A stretch of 64,000 bases of DNA from Halomonas sp. THAF5a. GTDB taxonomy: Bacteria; Pseudomonadota; Gammaproteobacteria; Pseudomonadales; Halomonadaceae. Location: positions 3,742,749 through 3,806,748 of the forward strand of contig NZ_CP045417.1 in NCBI RefSeq assembly GCF_009363755.1, written 5' to 3'. The notes under the pieces are model-generated. The model was not told the DNA's origin, ran no database searches, and was given only the letters and a program-made list of their open reading frames with translations. Positions 42,444-53,646 of the stretch are shown in pieces (within the stretch, counting starts at the first letter, position 1; every line of letters begins with the position of its first letter). The position numbers were made by a program, and so were the translations under genes.

Positions 42444-44344
42444 GCGCTGGCCGCCTTGCTGTCGTCGAGCAGTCGCCGCTTCTTGAGGTGGATCAGCAGG
42501 ATCGAGACCGCGGCCGGCGTGACGCCGGAGATGCGGCCCGCCTGGGCCAGGGTCTCGGGGCGGGCCGCCTCGAGCTTCTGGCGAATCTCGTTGGAGAGGC
42601 CCTCGACGCGCTGGTAGTCCAGGTCGGCCGGCAGCGGGGTCGCCTCGTGGCGCTTGAGCTTGTCGATCTCCTGCTGCTGGCGGTCGATGTAGCCCTGGTA
42701 CTTGGCCTGGATCTGCACCTGGTCGGCCACCGCCTCGTCCGCGACGGGCTCGCCCTCGAGACCGGGCAGGTCGGCGAGGTCGGCATAGGCGAGCTCGGGG
42801 CGCTTGAGCAGGTCCATCAGGCTGTACTCGCGGGGCAGCGGCGCGCCGGTCTTGGCCTCGACCCGGGCCGCCGCGGGGCTGCCCGGCTGTACCCAGCTGG
42901 CCTTGAGGCGCGCGCTCTCGCGCTCCACGGCGTCGCGCTTGGTGGCGAAGGCCGCCCAGCGGGCGTCGTCGACCAGGCCGAGCTCGCGGCCGAGCTCGGT
43001 GAGGCGCATGTCGGCGTTGTCCTCACGCAGCAGCAGGCGGTATTCGGCCCGGGAGGTGAACATCCGGTAGGGCTCCTTCGTCCCCAGGGTGATCAGGTCG
43101 TCGACCAGCACGCCGAGGTAGGCCTCGTCGCGACGCGGCGACCAGGCCTCCTGGCCGCGGGCGCGGCGGGCGGCATTGAGCCCCGCCAGCAGCCCCTGGG
43201 CGCCCGCCTCCTCGTAGCCGGTGGTGCCGTTGATCTGGCCGGCGAAGAACAAGTTGTGGATGAACTTGGTTTCCAGCGAGTGCTTGAGATCCCGTGGATC
43301 GAAGAAGTCGTACTCGATGGCATAGCCCGGGCGGGTGATGTGGGCGTTCTCGAAGCCCTTGATCGAGCGCACCACCTCGAGCTGCACGTCGAAGGGCAGC
43401 GAGGTGGAGATCCCGTTCGGGTAGAGCTCATGGGTATCGAGGCCCTCGGGCTCGACGAACACCTGGTGGCTGGCCTTGTCGGCGAAGCGGTGCACCTTGT
43501 CCTCGATCGAGGGGCAGTAGCGCGGCCCGACCCCCTCGATCACCCCCGAGTACATCGGCGAGCGGTCGAGGTTGGCGTGGATGATCTCGTGGGTGCGCTC
43601 GTTGGTGTGCGCGATGTGGCAGCTCACCTGCCGGGGATGCATCTCGCGGTTGCCCAGATAGGACATCACCGGGGTCGGCGTGTCGCCGGGCTGCTCCTCG
43701 AGGGAGGCGAGATCGATGCTCTTGGCATCGAGGCGCGGCGGCGTGCCGGTCTTCAGGCGATCGACCCGAAACGGCAGCGCGCGCAGGCGCTCTGCCAGGC
43801 CGTTGGAGGCCGGATCCCCGGCGCGACCACCGCGGCTGGTATCCAGGCCGATGTGGATCACCCCGCCGAGGAAGGTGCCCGTGCACATCACCACCGTCTC
43901 GGCGTGGAAGCGGATGCCGGTCTCGGTGACCACGCCGCGCACGGTGTCACCGTCGACGATCAGGTCGCCCGCCGCCTGCTGGAACAGGGTCAGGTTGGCC
44001 TGGTTCTCCAGCATGGTGCGGATCGCGGCCTTGTAGCGGACCCGGTCGGCCTGGGCCCGGGTGGCGCGTACCGCCGGCCCCTTGCGGGCGTTGAGCACGC
44101 GGAACTGGATGCCGCCGAGGTCGGTTGCCAGGCCCATGGCACCGCCCAGGGCATCGATCTCCTTGACCAGGTGACTCTTGCCGATCCCGCCGATGGCGGG
44201 ATTGCAGGACATCTGGCCGAGCGTCTCGATGTTATGGGTCAGCAGCAAGGTCCGGCAGCCCATGCGGGCCGAGGCCAGGGCGGCTTCGGTTCCGGCATGG
44301 CCGCCGCCGATGACGATGACGTCAAAGCGGTCGGGGTACTCCAA
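42440..44344 (-). CDS. mnmG: MnmG (GidA), tRNA uridine-5-carboxymethylaminomethyl synthesis enzyme
   Basis: 634 residues with FAD-binding [17 protein letters not shown] at the N-terminus, [24 protein letters not shown], and the C-terminal helical domain. With MnmE (at 59.5-60.8 kb) it modifies wobble U34 of tRNAs using FAD and methylene-tetrahydrofolate. It leads the mnmG-rsmG-parAB transcript. Upstream is a 550-base non-coding, AT-rich DnaA-box cluster. Confidence 0.98.
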   Translation of the reverse strand: MEYPDRFDVIVIGGGHAGTEAALASARMGCRTLLLTHNIETLGQMSCNPAIGGIGKSHLVKEIDALGGAMGLATDLGGIQFRVLNARKGPAVRATRAQADRVRYKAAIRTMLENQANLTLFQQAAGDLIVDGDTVRGVVTETGIRFHAETVVMCTGTFLGGVIHIGLDTSRGGRAGDPASNGLAERLRALPFRVDRLKTGTPPRLDAKSIDLASLEEQPGDTPTPVMSYLGNREMHPRQVSCHIAHTNERTHEIIHANLDRSPMYSGVIEGVGPRYCPSIEDKVHRFADKASHQVFVEPEGLDTHELYPNGISTSLPFDVQLEVVRSIKGFENAHITRPGYAIEYDFFDPRDLKHSLETKFIHNLFFAGQINGTTGYEEAGAQGLLAGLNAARRARGQEAWSPRRDEAYLGVLVDDLITLGTKEPYRMFTSRAEYRLLLREDNADMRLTELGRELGLVDDARWAAFATKRDAVERESARLKASWVQPGSPAAARVEAKTGAPLPREYSLMDLLKRPELAYADLADLPGLEGEPVADEAVADQVQIQAKYQGYIDRQQQEIDKLKRHEATPLPADLDYQRVEGLSNEIRQKLEAARPETLAQAGRISGVTPAAVSILLIHLKKRRLLDDSKAASA

Positions 44345-44817
44345 GGGTCACCTCTTGGCGCGGTGCGCCGATGTGGCAGTCAGGGGTGGAAATCAGCGGG
44401 CCAGTATAAACCCCCTGTGGGTAATCGTCAGGGTTTTCCACACCCGAATTCCTCTACCGGGGTCCTCATCGCTCTTCCTATACAATAAAACAGAATATAA
44501 AAGAGAAGTTCTGTTGTGGTTGTAACTACTGGTGTGGACATTTTCCGTGGATAAAGGGATAAACTTGATTTTTATCAACAGCTTGTATTGTTGATCCTTC
44601 TCGGGAGAAAGGCGTGACGGCCTGCGGATGACCTGCGTGGTGGCTGTGGACGGAAAGGCGCCTTGTCCACACGCGAAAGCGATCACCGCTTGTCCACCGT
44701 TCCCTACCGGTCTTGTTACCGCGGCTGTGAACATTGGCCGTAAACGGTGCCATCGCCCGGCATGGCGGTCCTTCCAGGCCGATCGGGACGCTTCCCAGGG
44801 ATGTTTTGTCCACAGGC
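44345..44817. other. AT-rich DnaA-box-like cluster upstream of mnmG (candidate origin element)
   Basis: No gene. It holds DnaA-box-like nonamers: TTTTCCACA at 44434-44442 matches TTWTNCACA exactly. One-mismatch sites lie at 44416-44424, 44546-44554, 44572-44580, 44663-44671 and 44806-44814. The stretch 44470-44600 is very AT-rich for this genome. It contains an inverted repeat, ATCAACA (44574-44580) and TGTTGAT (44589-44595). E. coli oriC lies in the same place relative to mnmG. Confidence 0.6.
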
Positions 44818-44850
44818 AAAAAAAGGCCCTGTCGATAACGACAGGGCCTT
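44818..44850 (-). terminator. Rho-independent terminator of the amino-acid ABC operon
   Basis: A perfect 12-bp stem (44823-44834 with 44839-44850, four-base loop) is followed on the minus strand by a run of seven U residues. It lies 48 bases after the stop of the ATPase gene and isolates that operon from the mnmG upstream region. Confidence 0.93.
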
Positions 44851-44897
44851 CTTCGATGGCGGCTGACAGGCGCCCGGGATGCACCGGGCAGGCGCGG

Positions 44898-45671
<774 letters not shown>

Positions 45672-45683
45672 GTCGCGCGTTCC

Positions 45684-46355
45684 TTATTGTCCGACCAGGC
45701 CGCGGCGCTCCAGCTGGCGCAGCACGAACGAAAGGGTCAGGGTGATCGCCAGGTAGAGCAGGGCGACCATCAGGTAGACCTCGAGGGCGTTGAAGGTGGT
45801 GGCGATATAGACCTGGCCCTGGCGGACCAGTTCGCCGACCCCGATCACCGAGAACAGCGAGGTGTCCTTGATGCTGATGATGCCCTGGTTGCCCAGCGAC
45901 GGGATCATGCGCCGGAAGGCCTGGGGCCAGATGATGTAGCGGAAGGTCTGGCGGCGCGACAGGCCGAGCGACAGGCCCGCCTCGCGCTGACCACGCTCGA
46001 TGGACTGAACGCCCCCACGCACGATCTCCGAGATATAGGCGCCGGAGTTGACCGCGATGGCGGCGATGCCGGCCACCAGGGCATTGATCGGGCCGCCCAG
46101 CAGCTGCGGCAGGCCATAGAAGATGAACAGCACCTGCACCAGCACCGGGGTGCCGCGGAAGATCTCGATATAGGCCACGGCGGGGAACTTCAGCCACGCG
46201 AGGCGGCTGATGCGCAGCAGGCCGAACAGGATCCCGATCAGAAAGCCGATGGCCAGGCCGCCGAAGGAGATCAGCAGGGTGTAGGGAATACCCTTGAGCA
46301 GGAAGGGAATGGAGGCAAAGGCCGCCTGCCAGTCGAATTGGAAGGTGACGTCCAC
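45684..46355 (-). CDS. Polar amino-acid ABC transporter permease (GlnP-like)
   Basis: 223 residues with the HEQRo signature region EIFRGTPVLVQVLFIFYGLPQ and the coupling loop GQREAGLSLGLSRRQTFRYIIWPQAFRRM. Several membrane helices are evident. The GTG start at 46355 has GGAG seven bases upstream. A single permease gene suggests a homodimeric channel. It precedes the ATPase by 12 bases. Confidence 0.93.
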   Translation of the reverse strand: MDVTFQFDWQAAFASIPFLLKGIPYTLLISFGGLAIGFLIGILFGLLRISRLAWLKFPAVAYIEIFRGTPVLVQVLFIFYGLPQLLGGPINALVAGIAAIAVNSGAYISEIVRGGVQSIERGQREAGLSLGLSRRQTFRYIIWPQAFRRMIPSLGNQGIISIKDTSLFSVIGVGELVRQGQVYIATTFNALEVYLMVALLYLAITLTLSFVLRQLERRGLVGQ

Positions 46356-46416
46356 TAGGTTTCTCCGTCAATAGGCGGGGGATGACGACAGGGGAGGATA
46401 ACGGAGGCGCAACGCA

Positions 46417-46446
46417 GCGGGGCCGGGCCACATGACCCGACCCCGC
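46417..46446 (-). other. Intercistronic hairpin between binding protein and permease genes
   Basis: GCGGGGCCGGG (46417-46427) pairs with CCCGACCCCGC (46436-46446) with one mismatch and an eight-base loop. It lies 19 bases after the binding-protein stop without a U run. Such hairpins often protect the upstream mRNA and lower permease expression; here that is an inference. Confidence 0.55.
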
Positions 46447-46465
46447 AGGCGGAAGTCGCCAGACA

Positions 46466-47233
46466 TCACTCGCCGCTGACGCTACCGAACCACTTGCTGT
46501 GGATCTCGTCGTAGGTGCCGTCTTCCTTCATCTCGGCCAGGGCCTCGTTGACGGGCTCGACCCACTCGCTGCCCTTGACGAAGACGATTCCGTACTGCTG
46601 GCCCTCGTAGAGGTCGCCCACGACCTTCACGCGGCCCTCGCCCTTGGTCTGGGAGAAGTAGCCGACATTGGGCGCATCGTAGAAGACCGCGTCGACGCTG
46701 CCGCCGAGCAGGGCCATGTACATGTCGCTGCTGCCCGGGTAGGGGGTAATGTCGGCGTCGTCGCCGAGGTTGCTCTGCAGGAAGTCGTAGCTGGTGGAGC
46801 CGACCTTGGTGCCGACCTTCTTGCCGTTCAGGTCCTCGAGGTCCTGGACGCTGTCGTCGTTGGCGCCGACCAGGATGCGCAGGCCGCTGTCGTAGTAGGG
46901 ATCGGAGAAGTCGACGATCTCGGCCCGCTCGTCGGTGATGGTGATGCCGGCGATGGCGATGTCGACGTTGCCGGTCTGCACGGCGGGAATGATGCCGTTG
47001 AAGTCCATCGTGCGCAGGTTGTACTCGAAGCCGGCCCGTTCGGCCAGTTCGCTGATGATGTCCATGTCGAAGCCGACCATCTCGCCGGATTCCTGGTCCA
47101 TCATCTCGAAGGGCACGAAGCTCGGGTCGGTGACGACCTCGAGCATGTGATCGTCGGCGTTGGCGAGCGTGGCACCCCCCAGCCCGATGGCGATGCTGGC
47201 GGCCAGTGCGGCGCGTGTCAGTTGCGGTTTCAT
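46466..47233 (-). CDS. Polar amino-acid ABC transporter binding protein (GlnH-like)
   Basis: 255 residues with a signal peptide ([26 protein letters not shown]) and the family-3 binding-protein fold: [30 protein letters not shown]-like [22 protein letters not shown]. It captures a polar amino acid in the periplasm, probably glutamine or a relative. The ATG at 47233 has GGGGAA before it; codons upstream are not family-like. First gene of the transporter operon. Confidence 0.94.
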   Translation of the reverse strand: MKPQLTRAALAASIAIGLGGATLANADDHMLEVVTDPSFVPFEMMDQESGEMVGFDMDIISELAERAGFEYNLRTMDFNGIIPAVQTGNVDIAIAGITITDERAEIVDFSDPYYDSGLRILVGANDDSVQDLEDLNGKKVGTKVGSTSYDFLQSNLGDDADITPYPGSSDMYMALLGGSVDAVFYDAPNVGYFSQTKGEGRVKVVGDLYEGQQYGIVFVKGSEWVEPVNEALAEMKEDGTYDEIHSKWFGSVSGE

Positions 47234-47345
47234 AGCATTCCCCGTGGAAGGATTTCTTATCATTCGCGCCATCAACGATGGCGAGTTCCCGGGGAAGCGT
47301 CAAGTCATGGGCCAGGCAGGCTTTGGCCGCTCAGCCAACGCTGTC

Positions 47346-47699
47346 TCAGACCATGAAGGAGGCGCCGCACCCGCAGGTGGTGGTGGCGTTGGGGTTCTGG
47401 ACCAGGAAGCGGGCGCCGGCGAGGCCCTCCTCGTAGTCGACGGTGGAGCCGACCAGGTACTGGTAGGAGAGCGGGTCGACCACCAGGGCCACCTGGCCGA
47501 ACTCGACGAGGGTATCGTCCTCGGCGGTCTCCTCGGCGAAGTCGAAGCCGTACTGGAAGCCTGAGCAGCCGCCGCCGGTGACGTAGACGCGCAGCTTGAG
47601 CCGGGGATTGCCCTGTTCCTCGATCAGCGTCGCGAGTCGGGCCCGGGCGCCGTCGGAGAGCATCAAGGGGGTGGGAACGAAGGATTCGGCACCGCTCAT
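47346..47699 (-). CDS. erpA: ErpA, iron-sulfur cluster insertion protein
   Basis: 117 residues of the A-type carrier family. The three cluster-binding cysteines are C45 ([11 protein letters not shown]), C109 and C111 ([10 protein letters not shown]). ErpA hands Fe-S clusters to apoproteins. The ATG at 47699 has GGGGAGG six bases before it; the longer frame passes through a hairpin and is unlikely. A perfect 12-bp hairpin lies just upstream. Confidence 0.96.
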   Translation of the reverse strand: MSGAESFVPTPLMLSDGARARLATLIEEQGNPRLKLRVYVTGGGCSGFQYGFDFAEETAEDDTLVEFGQVALVVDPLSYQYLVGSTVDYEEGLAGARFLVQNPNATTTCGCGASFMV

Positions 47700-47753
47700 G
47701 GGTGACCTCCCCTGGATCGATGAATGGCGAGATTGCCGACGATTATCCCCATG

Positions 47754-47783
47754 CCCCAGCAAAAGGGTCAACTTTTGCTGGGG
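47754..47783 (-). promoter_or_regulatory. Perfect hairpin upstream of erpA
   Basis: CCCCAGCAAAAG (47754-47765) and CTTTTGCTGGGG (47772-47783) form a perfect 12-bp stem with a six-base loop, 55 bases before the erpA start. There is no U run after it on either strand. It could be an operator or a 5' leader structure. Confidence 0.7.
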
Positions 47784-47831
47784 GGATGGGGATTCCGGAG
47801 GGCAGGCCCCGGGATGCCGGACCATCGCGAG

Positions 47832-47881
47832 GGCGCTGTGAATACCTCCCTGTACGCTACTTTTTCCTTCCCTGGAAAAAG
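47832..47881 (-). repeat. Dispersed extragenic repeat element, copy B (hairpin plus 29-bp core)
   Basis: The core 47832-47860 is the exact reverse complement of 8561-8589. Next to it is a perfect 8-bp hairpin (CTTTTTCC 47860-47867, GGAAAAAG 47874-47881), placed as in copy A but with a different stem sequence. It lies between argC and erpA, in the direction of their transcription. Confidence 0.9.
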
Positions 47882-47931
47882 ACCCTCGCTGCGCCCTCCC
47901 TCCGGACTCCGCTCATGGGAGAGTGGAGGTA

Positions 47932-48966
47932 TCAGGGCATGATCGCCGGGGCGTCGAGGCCGGCGGTCTCGTCGAGGCCGAACATCAGGTTGAGGTTGTG
48001 CACGGCCTGGCCCGAGGCGCCCTTGACCAGGTTGTCGATCACCGAGAGCACCACCACGGTGTCGCCGTCGCCGGGGCGGTGCACCGCCAGCCGGCAGAGG
48101 TTGGCGCCCTTGACGCTGCGCGTCTCGGGGTGGCTGCCGGCGGGCATGACGTCGACGAAGGGCTCGTCGGCGAAGCGGCGCTCGAAGAGCGCCTGCAGAT
48201 CGCCCGGCTCGCCGGTGAGGCGCCCGTAGAGGGTGGCGTGGATGCCGCGGATCATCGGCGTCAGGTGCGGCACGAAGGTCAGGCCCACCGGGCCGCCGGC
48301 GGCATCGCCGAGCCCCTGGCGAATCTCCGGCAGATGACGGTGGCCCGAGGCGCCATAGGCCTTCATGGACTCGCTGGCCTCGGCCAGCAGCGAGGGCACC
48401 TTGGCGCCGCGTCCGGCGCCGGTGACGCCGGACTTGCAGTCGGCGATCACGTGGTCGGCGTCGATCAGGCCGGCCTCCAGCAGCGGCAGCAGGCCGAGCT
48501 GCACGGCGGTGGGGTAGCAGCCGGGCACCGCGATCAGCCGCGCCTCTCTGATGCGCTCGCGCCGCACCTCCGGCAGGCCGTAGACCGCCTCGCCGAGCAG
48601 CGCCGGGGCGCCGTGGGGCTGGCCGTACCAGTGGGCCCATTCGTCGGCATCGCGCAGCCGGAAGTCGGCCGAGAGGTCGATCACCCGGGTGCCGCGCTCG
48701 AGCAGATCAAAGGCCAGGGCGTGGGCCACCCCGTGGGGGGTGGCGAAGAAGACTGCGTCGCAGCGCCCCAGCCGGTCGGCGTCGGGCTGGCTGAAGGCCA
48801 GTGTGTCGTAGTGCCCGCGCAGGTTGGGATACAGCTCGCTGACGGCCATGCCGGCCTCGGAGCGCGAGGTGATGGCTTCCACTTCCACGTCAGGGTGACG
48901 AGCCAGCAGCCTGAGCAGTTCGACGCCGGTGTATCCGGTGCCGCCGACGATTCCGACCTTGATCAC
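47932..48966 (-). CDS. argC: ArgC, N-acetyl-gamma-glutamyl-phosphate reductase
   Basis: 344 residues. The NADP-binding GGTGYTG (8-14) is at the N-terminus, the catalytic cysteine C150 lies in [17 protein letters not shown], and the helper histidine in GHRHLPEI. It makes N-acetylglutamate semialdehyde in arginine synthesis. The GTG at 48966 has GGAG six bases before; the longer frame overlaps other sequence without family similarity. argC and erpA run in the same direction, with copy B of the repeat between. Confidence 0.96.
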   Translation of the reverse strand: MIKVGIVGGTGYTGVELLRLLARHPDVEVEAITSRSEAGMAVSELYPNLRGHYDTLAFSQPDADRLGRCDAVFFATPHGVAHALAFDLLERGTRVIDLSADFRLRDADEWAHWYGQPHGAPALLGEAVYGLPEVRRERIREARLIAVPGCYPTAVQLGLLPLLEAGLIDADHVIADCKSGVTGAGRGAKVPSLLAEASESMKAYGASGHRHLPEIRQGLGDAAGGPVGLTFVPHLTPMIRGIHATLYGRLTGEPGDLQALFERRFADEPFVDVMPAGSHPETRSVKGANLCRLAVHRPGDGDTVVVLSVIDNLVKGASGQAVHNLNLMFGLDETAGLDAPAIMP

Positions 48967-49057
48967 GATGGACTCCTGGAAACGGGACTGTGAAGGGGCG
49001 CTGAGACCTCTGTGTCTGGATATGATACACAAGAGGACAGGGTCCCGTGGATCCCCG

Positions 49058-50854
49058 ATGCTCAGGCCGAACAGGAACGTCGCCGTGTCGCGCTTCTCAC
49101 TACCCGACTTCAGCCTGGATGGCTTCCGTCGCCAGCTGGCCAACGTGGATGCCCTGCCCCAGCTGTGCGTGCTGGGCGTGGTCTCGGGGCTGATCACCGG
49201 GGGGCTCATGGTGGCGTTCCGGCTGCTCCTCGCCCTGGGCGCCCTGGCCTTCATGCCCGACGGCCACCCCGAGGCGTTCGAGCAGCTCCCGCCCTGGGGG
49301 CGGGCCCTGCTGCCGCTGCTGGCGGTGACCCTCATCGGCGTGTGGCTGTGGCGCCAGCCCCCTGCCGGCCGGAAGATCGGCGTGGCCCACGTGATCGAGC
49401 GGTTGACCTATCACCAGGGGCGCTTCCCGCTGCGCAACTGGATCACCCAGTGGTGGGTCGGGCTGATCTCGGTGCTCGGCGGGCTCTCCGCCGGGCGCGA
49501 GGGACCGGCGATCCACCTGGGGGCGGCGGCCGTCAGCGGCCTCGGCCAGCGGCTACGGCTGCCCCACAATAGCCTGCGGGTGCTGGTGGCCTGCGGAACG
49601 GCGGCGGGCATCTCGGCGTCCTTCCATACCCCCATCGCCGGGGTCATCTTCGCCATGGAAGTGGTGATGATGGAATACACCATCGTGGGCTTCATGCCGG
49701 TGATCCTGGCCTCGACCATGGGCGCGGTGGTGGCCCAGCTGGCGTTCGGCACCGAGCGCGCCTTCCAGGCCACCGATGTGGCGCTGGGCTCGCTGGTCAA
49801 CCTGCCCTGGCTGGTGGTCTGCGCGCTGGTCATCGGCCTGCTGGCCGGGCTCTTCGTGCGGGTGGCGCGCGCGGGGCACCGCCTGGAGCGGCTGCCCTGG
49901 GGCCTGCGCTGTGCGCTGGTCGGTCTGATGGTGGGTGGCGTGGCCTGGTGGTACCCCCAGGTGCAGGGCATGGGCTACGACACCCTGGCGATGACCCTCT
50001 CGGCGGGACTGCCCCTGGACGTGCTGCTGGCGGTGGCCATCGGCAAGCTGCTGCTCACCGCCGGCGCCGTGGCCTGCGGCATTCCCGTCAGCATCATCGG
50101 GCCGATACTGGTGGTGGGGGCGGCCGCCGGGACCCTGCTGGGGCTGCTCGGTGCCCAGCTGATGCCGAGCCTGGCCGCCGGCCCCGAGATGTACGGCATG
50201 CTCGGCATGGCGGCGATGATGGGCGCCGTGCTCCAGGCGCCGCTCGCCGCGCTGATGGCGCTGCTCGAGCTGACCCACAACCCCAACATCATCATGCCGG
50301 GCATGCTGGCGGTGGTCGTGGCGGGGCTGACCTCCCGCCAGCTGTGCCGCTGCGACGGCTTCTTCATCAGCGTCACCCGACACGGCCTGCACCCGCTGCA
50401 GCAGCCGCTGATGCAGGCGCTCTCCCGGGTGTCGGTGCCGGCGGTCATGGAGCGCGGCCTGGTGCGCACCACGCGCATGGTGACCCGCGACCAGGCCCGG
50501 GCGCTCCTCGAGGCCAATCCCGTCTGGGTGCTGATCGAGCGCTCCGCCGCCGACAAGCCGCTGCTGGCGCTCAAGGCCGCCGACCTGGCGCGCTGGCTGC
50601 AGGAGCACGACGAGGAGGCCGACGATGACAGCGCGCTGATCGACCTGGTCGAGATTCCCGGCCAGCGCCTGGACATGGCGCCGATCCACCTGCAGGCGAC
50701 GCTCACCGAGGCCTTCGAGCGACTCAACGACCGGGGGGTGGACGCCCTCTACGTGGAACACGGCCATCGGCCGAAGAGCAAGCGGATTTCCGGTATCATC
50801 ACCCGTGACGCCATCGAGCGACACTATCGTTTCTCCGATTCACCGAACGGCTGA
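49058..50854 (+). CDS. CLC family chloride channel/transporter with C-terminal regulatory region
   Basis: 598 residues. The membrane domain has [12 protein letters not shown] at 146-150, giving the gating glutamate E148 at the ClcA number. The selectivity motif GSGIP is not recognisable (GVAHVIERL lies in its place), and GxFxP reads IPVSIIGP. After about residue 430 a cytoplasmic CBS-like region follows. It may be a ClcB-like member; ion and mechanism are not readable. The start is uncertain: ATG 49058 is used, but ATG 49022 and a GTG near 49090 are possible. Confidence 0.87.
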   Translation: MLRPNRNVAVSRFSLPDFSLDGFRRQLANVDALPQLCVLGVVSGLITGGLMVAFRLLLALGALAFMPDGHPEAFEQLPPWGRALLPLLAVTLIGVWLWRQPPAGRKIGVAHVIERLTYHQGRFPLRNWITQWWVGLISVLGGLSAGREGPAIHLGAAAVSGLGQRLRLPHNSLRVLVACGTAAGISASFHTPIAGVIFAMEVVMMEYTIVGFMPVILASTMGAVVAQLAFGTERAFQATDVALGSLVNLPWLVVCALVIGLLAGLFVRVARAGHRLERLPWGLRCALVGLMVGGVAWWYPQVQGMGYDTLAMTLSAGLPLDVLLAVAIGKLLLTAGAVACGIPVSIIGPILVVGAAAGTLLGLLGAQLMPSLAAGPEMYGMLGMAAMMGAVLQAPLAALMALLELTHNPNIIMPGMLAVVVAGLTSRQLCRCDGFFISVTRHGLHPLQQPLMQALSRVSVPAVMERGLVRTTRMVTRDQARALLEANPVWVLIERSAADKPLLALKAADLARWLQEHDEEADDDSALIDLVEIPGQRLDMAPIHLQATLTEAFERLNDRGVDALYVEHGHRPKSKRISGIITRDAIERHYRFSDSPNG

Positions 50855-50863
50855 GGAGTCGTC

Positions 50864-51295
50864 ATGTACCTGTGGATGAAGGCCCTGCACCTGGTGGCCA
50901 TGGTGACCTGGTTCGCCGCGCTCTTTTACCTGCCGCGCCTCTATGTCTACCACGCCCAGGCCCGCGATCGCGGCGAGCAGCAGGCGATCGACCACTTCCT
51001 CGTCATGGAGCGCAAGCTCTACCGCGGCATCATGACCCCGTCGATGATCGCCGTGCTGCTCTTCGGCGGCGCCATGCTGGCGCTCAATCCCGCCTGGCTC
51101 GGCCAGGGCTGGCTGCACGCCAAGCTGACGCTCGTGGTGCTGCTGGTGGCCTACCACCATGTCTGCCTGATCTACCTGAAGCAGTTCGCCGCGGCGCGCT
51201 GCACCCGCGGTCACGTCTTCTTCCGCTGGTTCAATGAGCTGCCGGTGATCGCCCTGCTGGCGATCGTCTTCCTCGCCGTGATGAAGCCCTTCTGA
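50864..51295 (+). CDS. hemJ: HemJ, protoporphyrinogen IX oxidase (membrane)
   Basis: 143-residue membrane protein of the UPF0093/HemJ family. Conserved histidine-rich first helix MKALHLVAMVTWFAALFYLPRLYVYH and KLTLVVLLVAYHHVCL match the heme-binding family. It oxidises protoporphyrinogen IX to protoporphyrin in heme synthesis where HemG or HemY is absent. ATG at 50864 has GAGGAG before it, 10 bases after the CLC gene. Its stop overlaps the thiD start. Confidence 0.93.
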   Translation: MYLWMKALHLVAMVTWFAALFYLPRLYVYHAQARDRGEQQAIDHFLVMERKLYRGIMTPSMIAVLLFGGAMLALNPAWLGQGWLHAKLTLVVLLVAYHHVCLIYLKQFAAARCTRGHVFFRWFNELPVIALLAIVFLAVMKPF

Positions 51296-52152
51296 TGGCC
51301 GGCGACGCACAGCTCACGCCCCACCTGCCGACCGTGCTGGTGCTGGCCGGCCACGACCCCACCGGCGGTGCCGGCCTGGTCGCCGACAGCGAGGCGGTGG
51401 CCGCCTGCGGTGGCTGGGCCCTGACCCTGCCCACCGCGCTGACGGTGCAGAACTGCCGCGACGTCAGCGCGGTGCATGCCGTCGGTGCCGACCCGCTGCG
51501 CGCCATGGCGTCGGCCCTCGACACCCTCGAGGTCGCCGCCATCAAGATCGGGGTGATCCCGGATGCCGCCGTGCTGGATGCCGTGGTGGACATCGTGCGC
51601 CGGCGGCCGGGGGTGCCCGTGGTGATGGACCCGGTGCTCAGCGCCGGCGGCGGCAGTGACTTGTCCACAAGCGAGCTGGTCGACGCCATCCGCCATCACC
51701 TGCTACCGCATGTGGATATCCTGACGCCCAATCGGGGCGAGCTGGCGCGGCTGGCCGGCCGCGACGGCGAGGACGATACCGAGCGCGCGGTGGCGCTGAT
51801 GTCGCTGGGCTGCCAGGCGCTGCTGGTCACCGGCACCGATGATCCCGAGGGCCGGGTGCCGGCCGATCTCGTCGAGCACACCCTGCATGCCCCGGATGCC
51901 AGCCGCCAGTGGACCTGGCCGCGTCTCGAGGGCGTCTTCCACGGCTCCGGCTGCACCCTGGCGAGCGCCCTGGCGGCACGCCTGGCCGCGGGCGAGTCGC
52001 TGGTCGCCGCCTGTGAACAGGCCCAGGCGTTCACCTGGCAGGCGCTGGCGCACGGCTGGCAGCCCGGCCAGGATCAGCGCCTGCCGCGGCGTCTCTGGAC
52101 GCTGCCGGCGCGCCCGACCTGGCTCACATCCGAGGCGGCCAGCGGGCGCTGA
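51295..52152 (+). CDS. thiD: ThiD, hydroxymethylpyrimidine/phosphomethylpyrimidine kinase
   Basis: 285 residues of the ribokinase-like fold: AGHDPTGGAGLVAD near residue 18, VVMDPVLSAGGGSDL, TPNRGELARLAG and FHGSGCTLASALAARLAAG. It phosphorylates HMP twice for thiamine synthesis. It overlaps hemJ by one base (TGATG), so it is coupled. No TPP riboswitch precedes it because it sits inside the transcript. Confidence 0.93.
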   Translation: MAGDAQLTPHLPTVLVLAGHDPTGGAGLVADSEAVAACGGWALTLPTALTVQNCRDVSAVHAVGADPLRAMASALDTLEVAAIKIGVIPDAAVLDAVVDIVRRRPGVPVVMDPVLSAGGGSDLSTSELVDAIRHHLLPHVDILTPNRGELARLAGRDGEDDTERAVALMSLGCQALLVTGTDDPEGRVPADLVEHTLHAPDASRQWTWPRLEGVFHGSGCTLASALAARLAAGESLVAACEQAQAFTWQALAHGWQPGQDQRLPRRLWTLPARPTWLTSEAASGR

Positions 52153-52279
52153 GGCCGGACGGGCTGGTCATCGCCCCGCCGGCAGACGAGAATAGGGACG
52201 CATTCGGGCCTCGCCGATAGCGACGTCGTTGGCGAGATTCACCGGCTGTTCACCGCCCGCCACAGGGTTATCTAGAGAA

Positions 52280-52288
52280 TTATCCACA
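52280..52288 (+). promoter_or_regulatory. Perfect DnaA box before hemL
   Basis: TTATCCACA matches the strict DnaA box and lies 42 bases before the hemL start, in a 177-base non-coding gap. It may affect hemL expression or bind DnaA for titration. Confidence 0.6.
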
Positions 52289-52329
52289 GCCTGCCCGACG
52301 GGCGGGCCTCAACAGGGCAAGAGGTTGAC

Positions 52330-53619
52330 ATGACCACATCCGCACAGCTCTTCGAACAGGCCTGTCGGCACATTCCCGGCGGGGTCAATTCGCCGGTGCG
52401 CGCCTTCAAGGGCATGGATCGCCCCCCGGTGTTCATGGAGCGTGCCAGGGGGGCCTACCTGTTCGATGTGGAAGGCAAGCGCTATGTCGACTATGTCGGT
52501 TCCTGGGGGCCGATGATCACCGGCCACGCCGACCCCGACGTGCTGGGTGCGGTGCGCGAGCGCCTGGATGCCGGCCTCTCCTTCGGCACTCCCACCGCCG
52601 TCGAGACCACCATGGCCGACCTGATCTGCGAGATGATCCCCTCCATCGAGATGGTGCGCATGGTCAACTCCGGTACCGAGGCCACCATGTCGGCGGTGCG
52701 CCTGGCGCGTGGCTTCACCGGCCGGGACAAGATCGTCAAGTTCGAGGGCAACTACCACGGGCACACCGACTCGCTGCTGGTCAAGGCCGGCTCCGGGGCC
52801 CTGACGCACGGCGAACCGAGCTCACCGGGCGTGCCGGCCTCCCTGGCCGAGCATACCGTGACGCTCTCCTTCAACGACGCCGATGCCGTGGAGCAGTGCT
52901 TCGAGGAGATCGGTGACGAGGTGGCCTGCATCATCGTCGAGCCGGTGGCCGGCAACATGAACTGCATCCCCCCCCAGCCGGGCTTCCTGGAGACCCTGCG
53001 CCGGGTCTGCGACCGCCACGGCAGCGTGCTGATCTTCGACGAGGTGATGACCGGCTTCCGGGTGGCACTGGGCGGGGCCCAGGCGCACTACGGCGTCACC
53101 CCCGACCTGACCTGCCTGGGCAAGATCGTCGGCGGCGGCATGCCGGTGGGGGCCTTCGGCGGACGCCGCGAGATCATGGAGGTGGTCTCGCCGCTGGGGC
53201 CGGTCTATCAGGCGGGCACCCTCTCGGGCAATCCGCTGGCCATGTCGGCGGGCATCGCCCTGCTCAACAAGCTCAAGGCGCCCGGCTTCCACGATGCCCT
53301 GGCGCAGCGGGTCGAGACGCTCTGTCACGGCCTCGAGGCGCGCGCCGAGGCGGCGGGGATCGACATGATCACCCAGCGCGCCGGCGGCATGTTCGGGCTC
53401 TTCTTCACCGGCCAGAGCCGGGTCGACAACTTCGCCCAGGCCACCGCTTGCGACGGCGACGCCTTCCGTCGCTTCTTTAGCGCGATGCTCGACGAGGGGG
53501 TCTACCTGGCGCCGTCGGCCTTCGAGGCCGGCTTCATGTCCAGCGCCCATGCCCCGGAAGACATCCAGCTGACCCTGGACGGCGCCGAGCGTGCCTTCGC
53601 GGCGATGCAGCGCGGCTGA
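52330..53619 (+). CDS. hemL: HemL, glutamate-1-semialdehyde 2,1-aminomutase
   Basis: 429-residue PLP enzyme. The active-site lysine K265 is at the E. coli number ([18 protein letters not shown]), preceded by [16 protein letters not shown]. It converts glutamate-1-semialdehyde to 5-aminolevulinate for heme. AAGAGG lies before the ATG. Upstream sits an isolated perfect DnaA box. Confidence 0.97.
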   Translation: MTTSAQLFEQACRHIPGGVNSPVRAFKGMDRPPVFMERARGAYLFDVEGKRYVDYVGSWGPMITGHADPDVLGAVRERLDAGLSFGTPTAVETTMADLICEMIPSIEMVRMVNSGTEATMSAVRLARGFTGRDKIVKFEGNYHGHTDSLLVKAGSGALTHGEPSSPGVPASLAEHTVTLSFNDADAVEQCFEEIGDEVACIIVEPVAGNMNCIPPQPGFLETLRRVCDRHGSVLIFDEVMTGFRVALGGAQAHYGVTPDLTCLGKIVGGGMPVGAFGGRREIMEVVSPLGPVYQAGTLSGNPLAMSAGIALLNKLKAPGFHDALAQRVETLCHGLEARAEAAGIDMITQRAGGMFGLFFTGQSRVDNFAQATACDGDAFRRFFSAMLDEGVYLAPSAFEAGFMSSAHAPEDIQLTLDGAERAFAAMQRG

Positions 53620-53646
53620 TCCTCTTCACCGACCGGGAGACCCTAG

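Noticed and set aside
51260..51330. A TPP riboswitch before thiD
   Set aside because: thiD overlaps hemJ by one base, so there is no leader.
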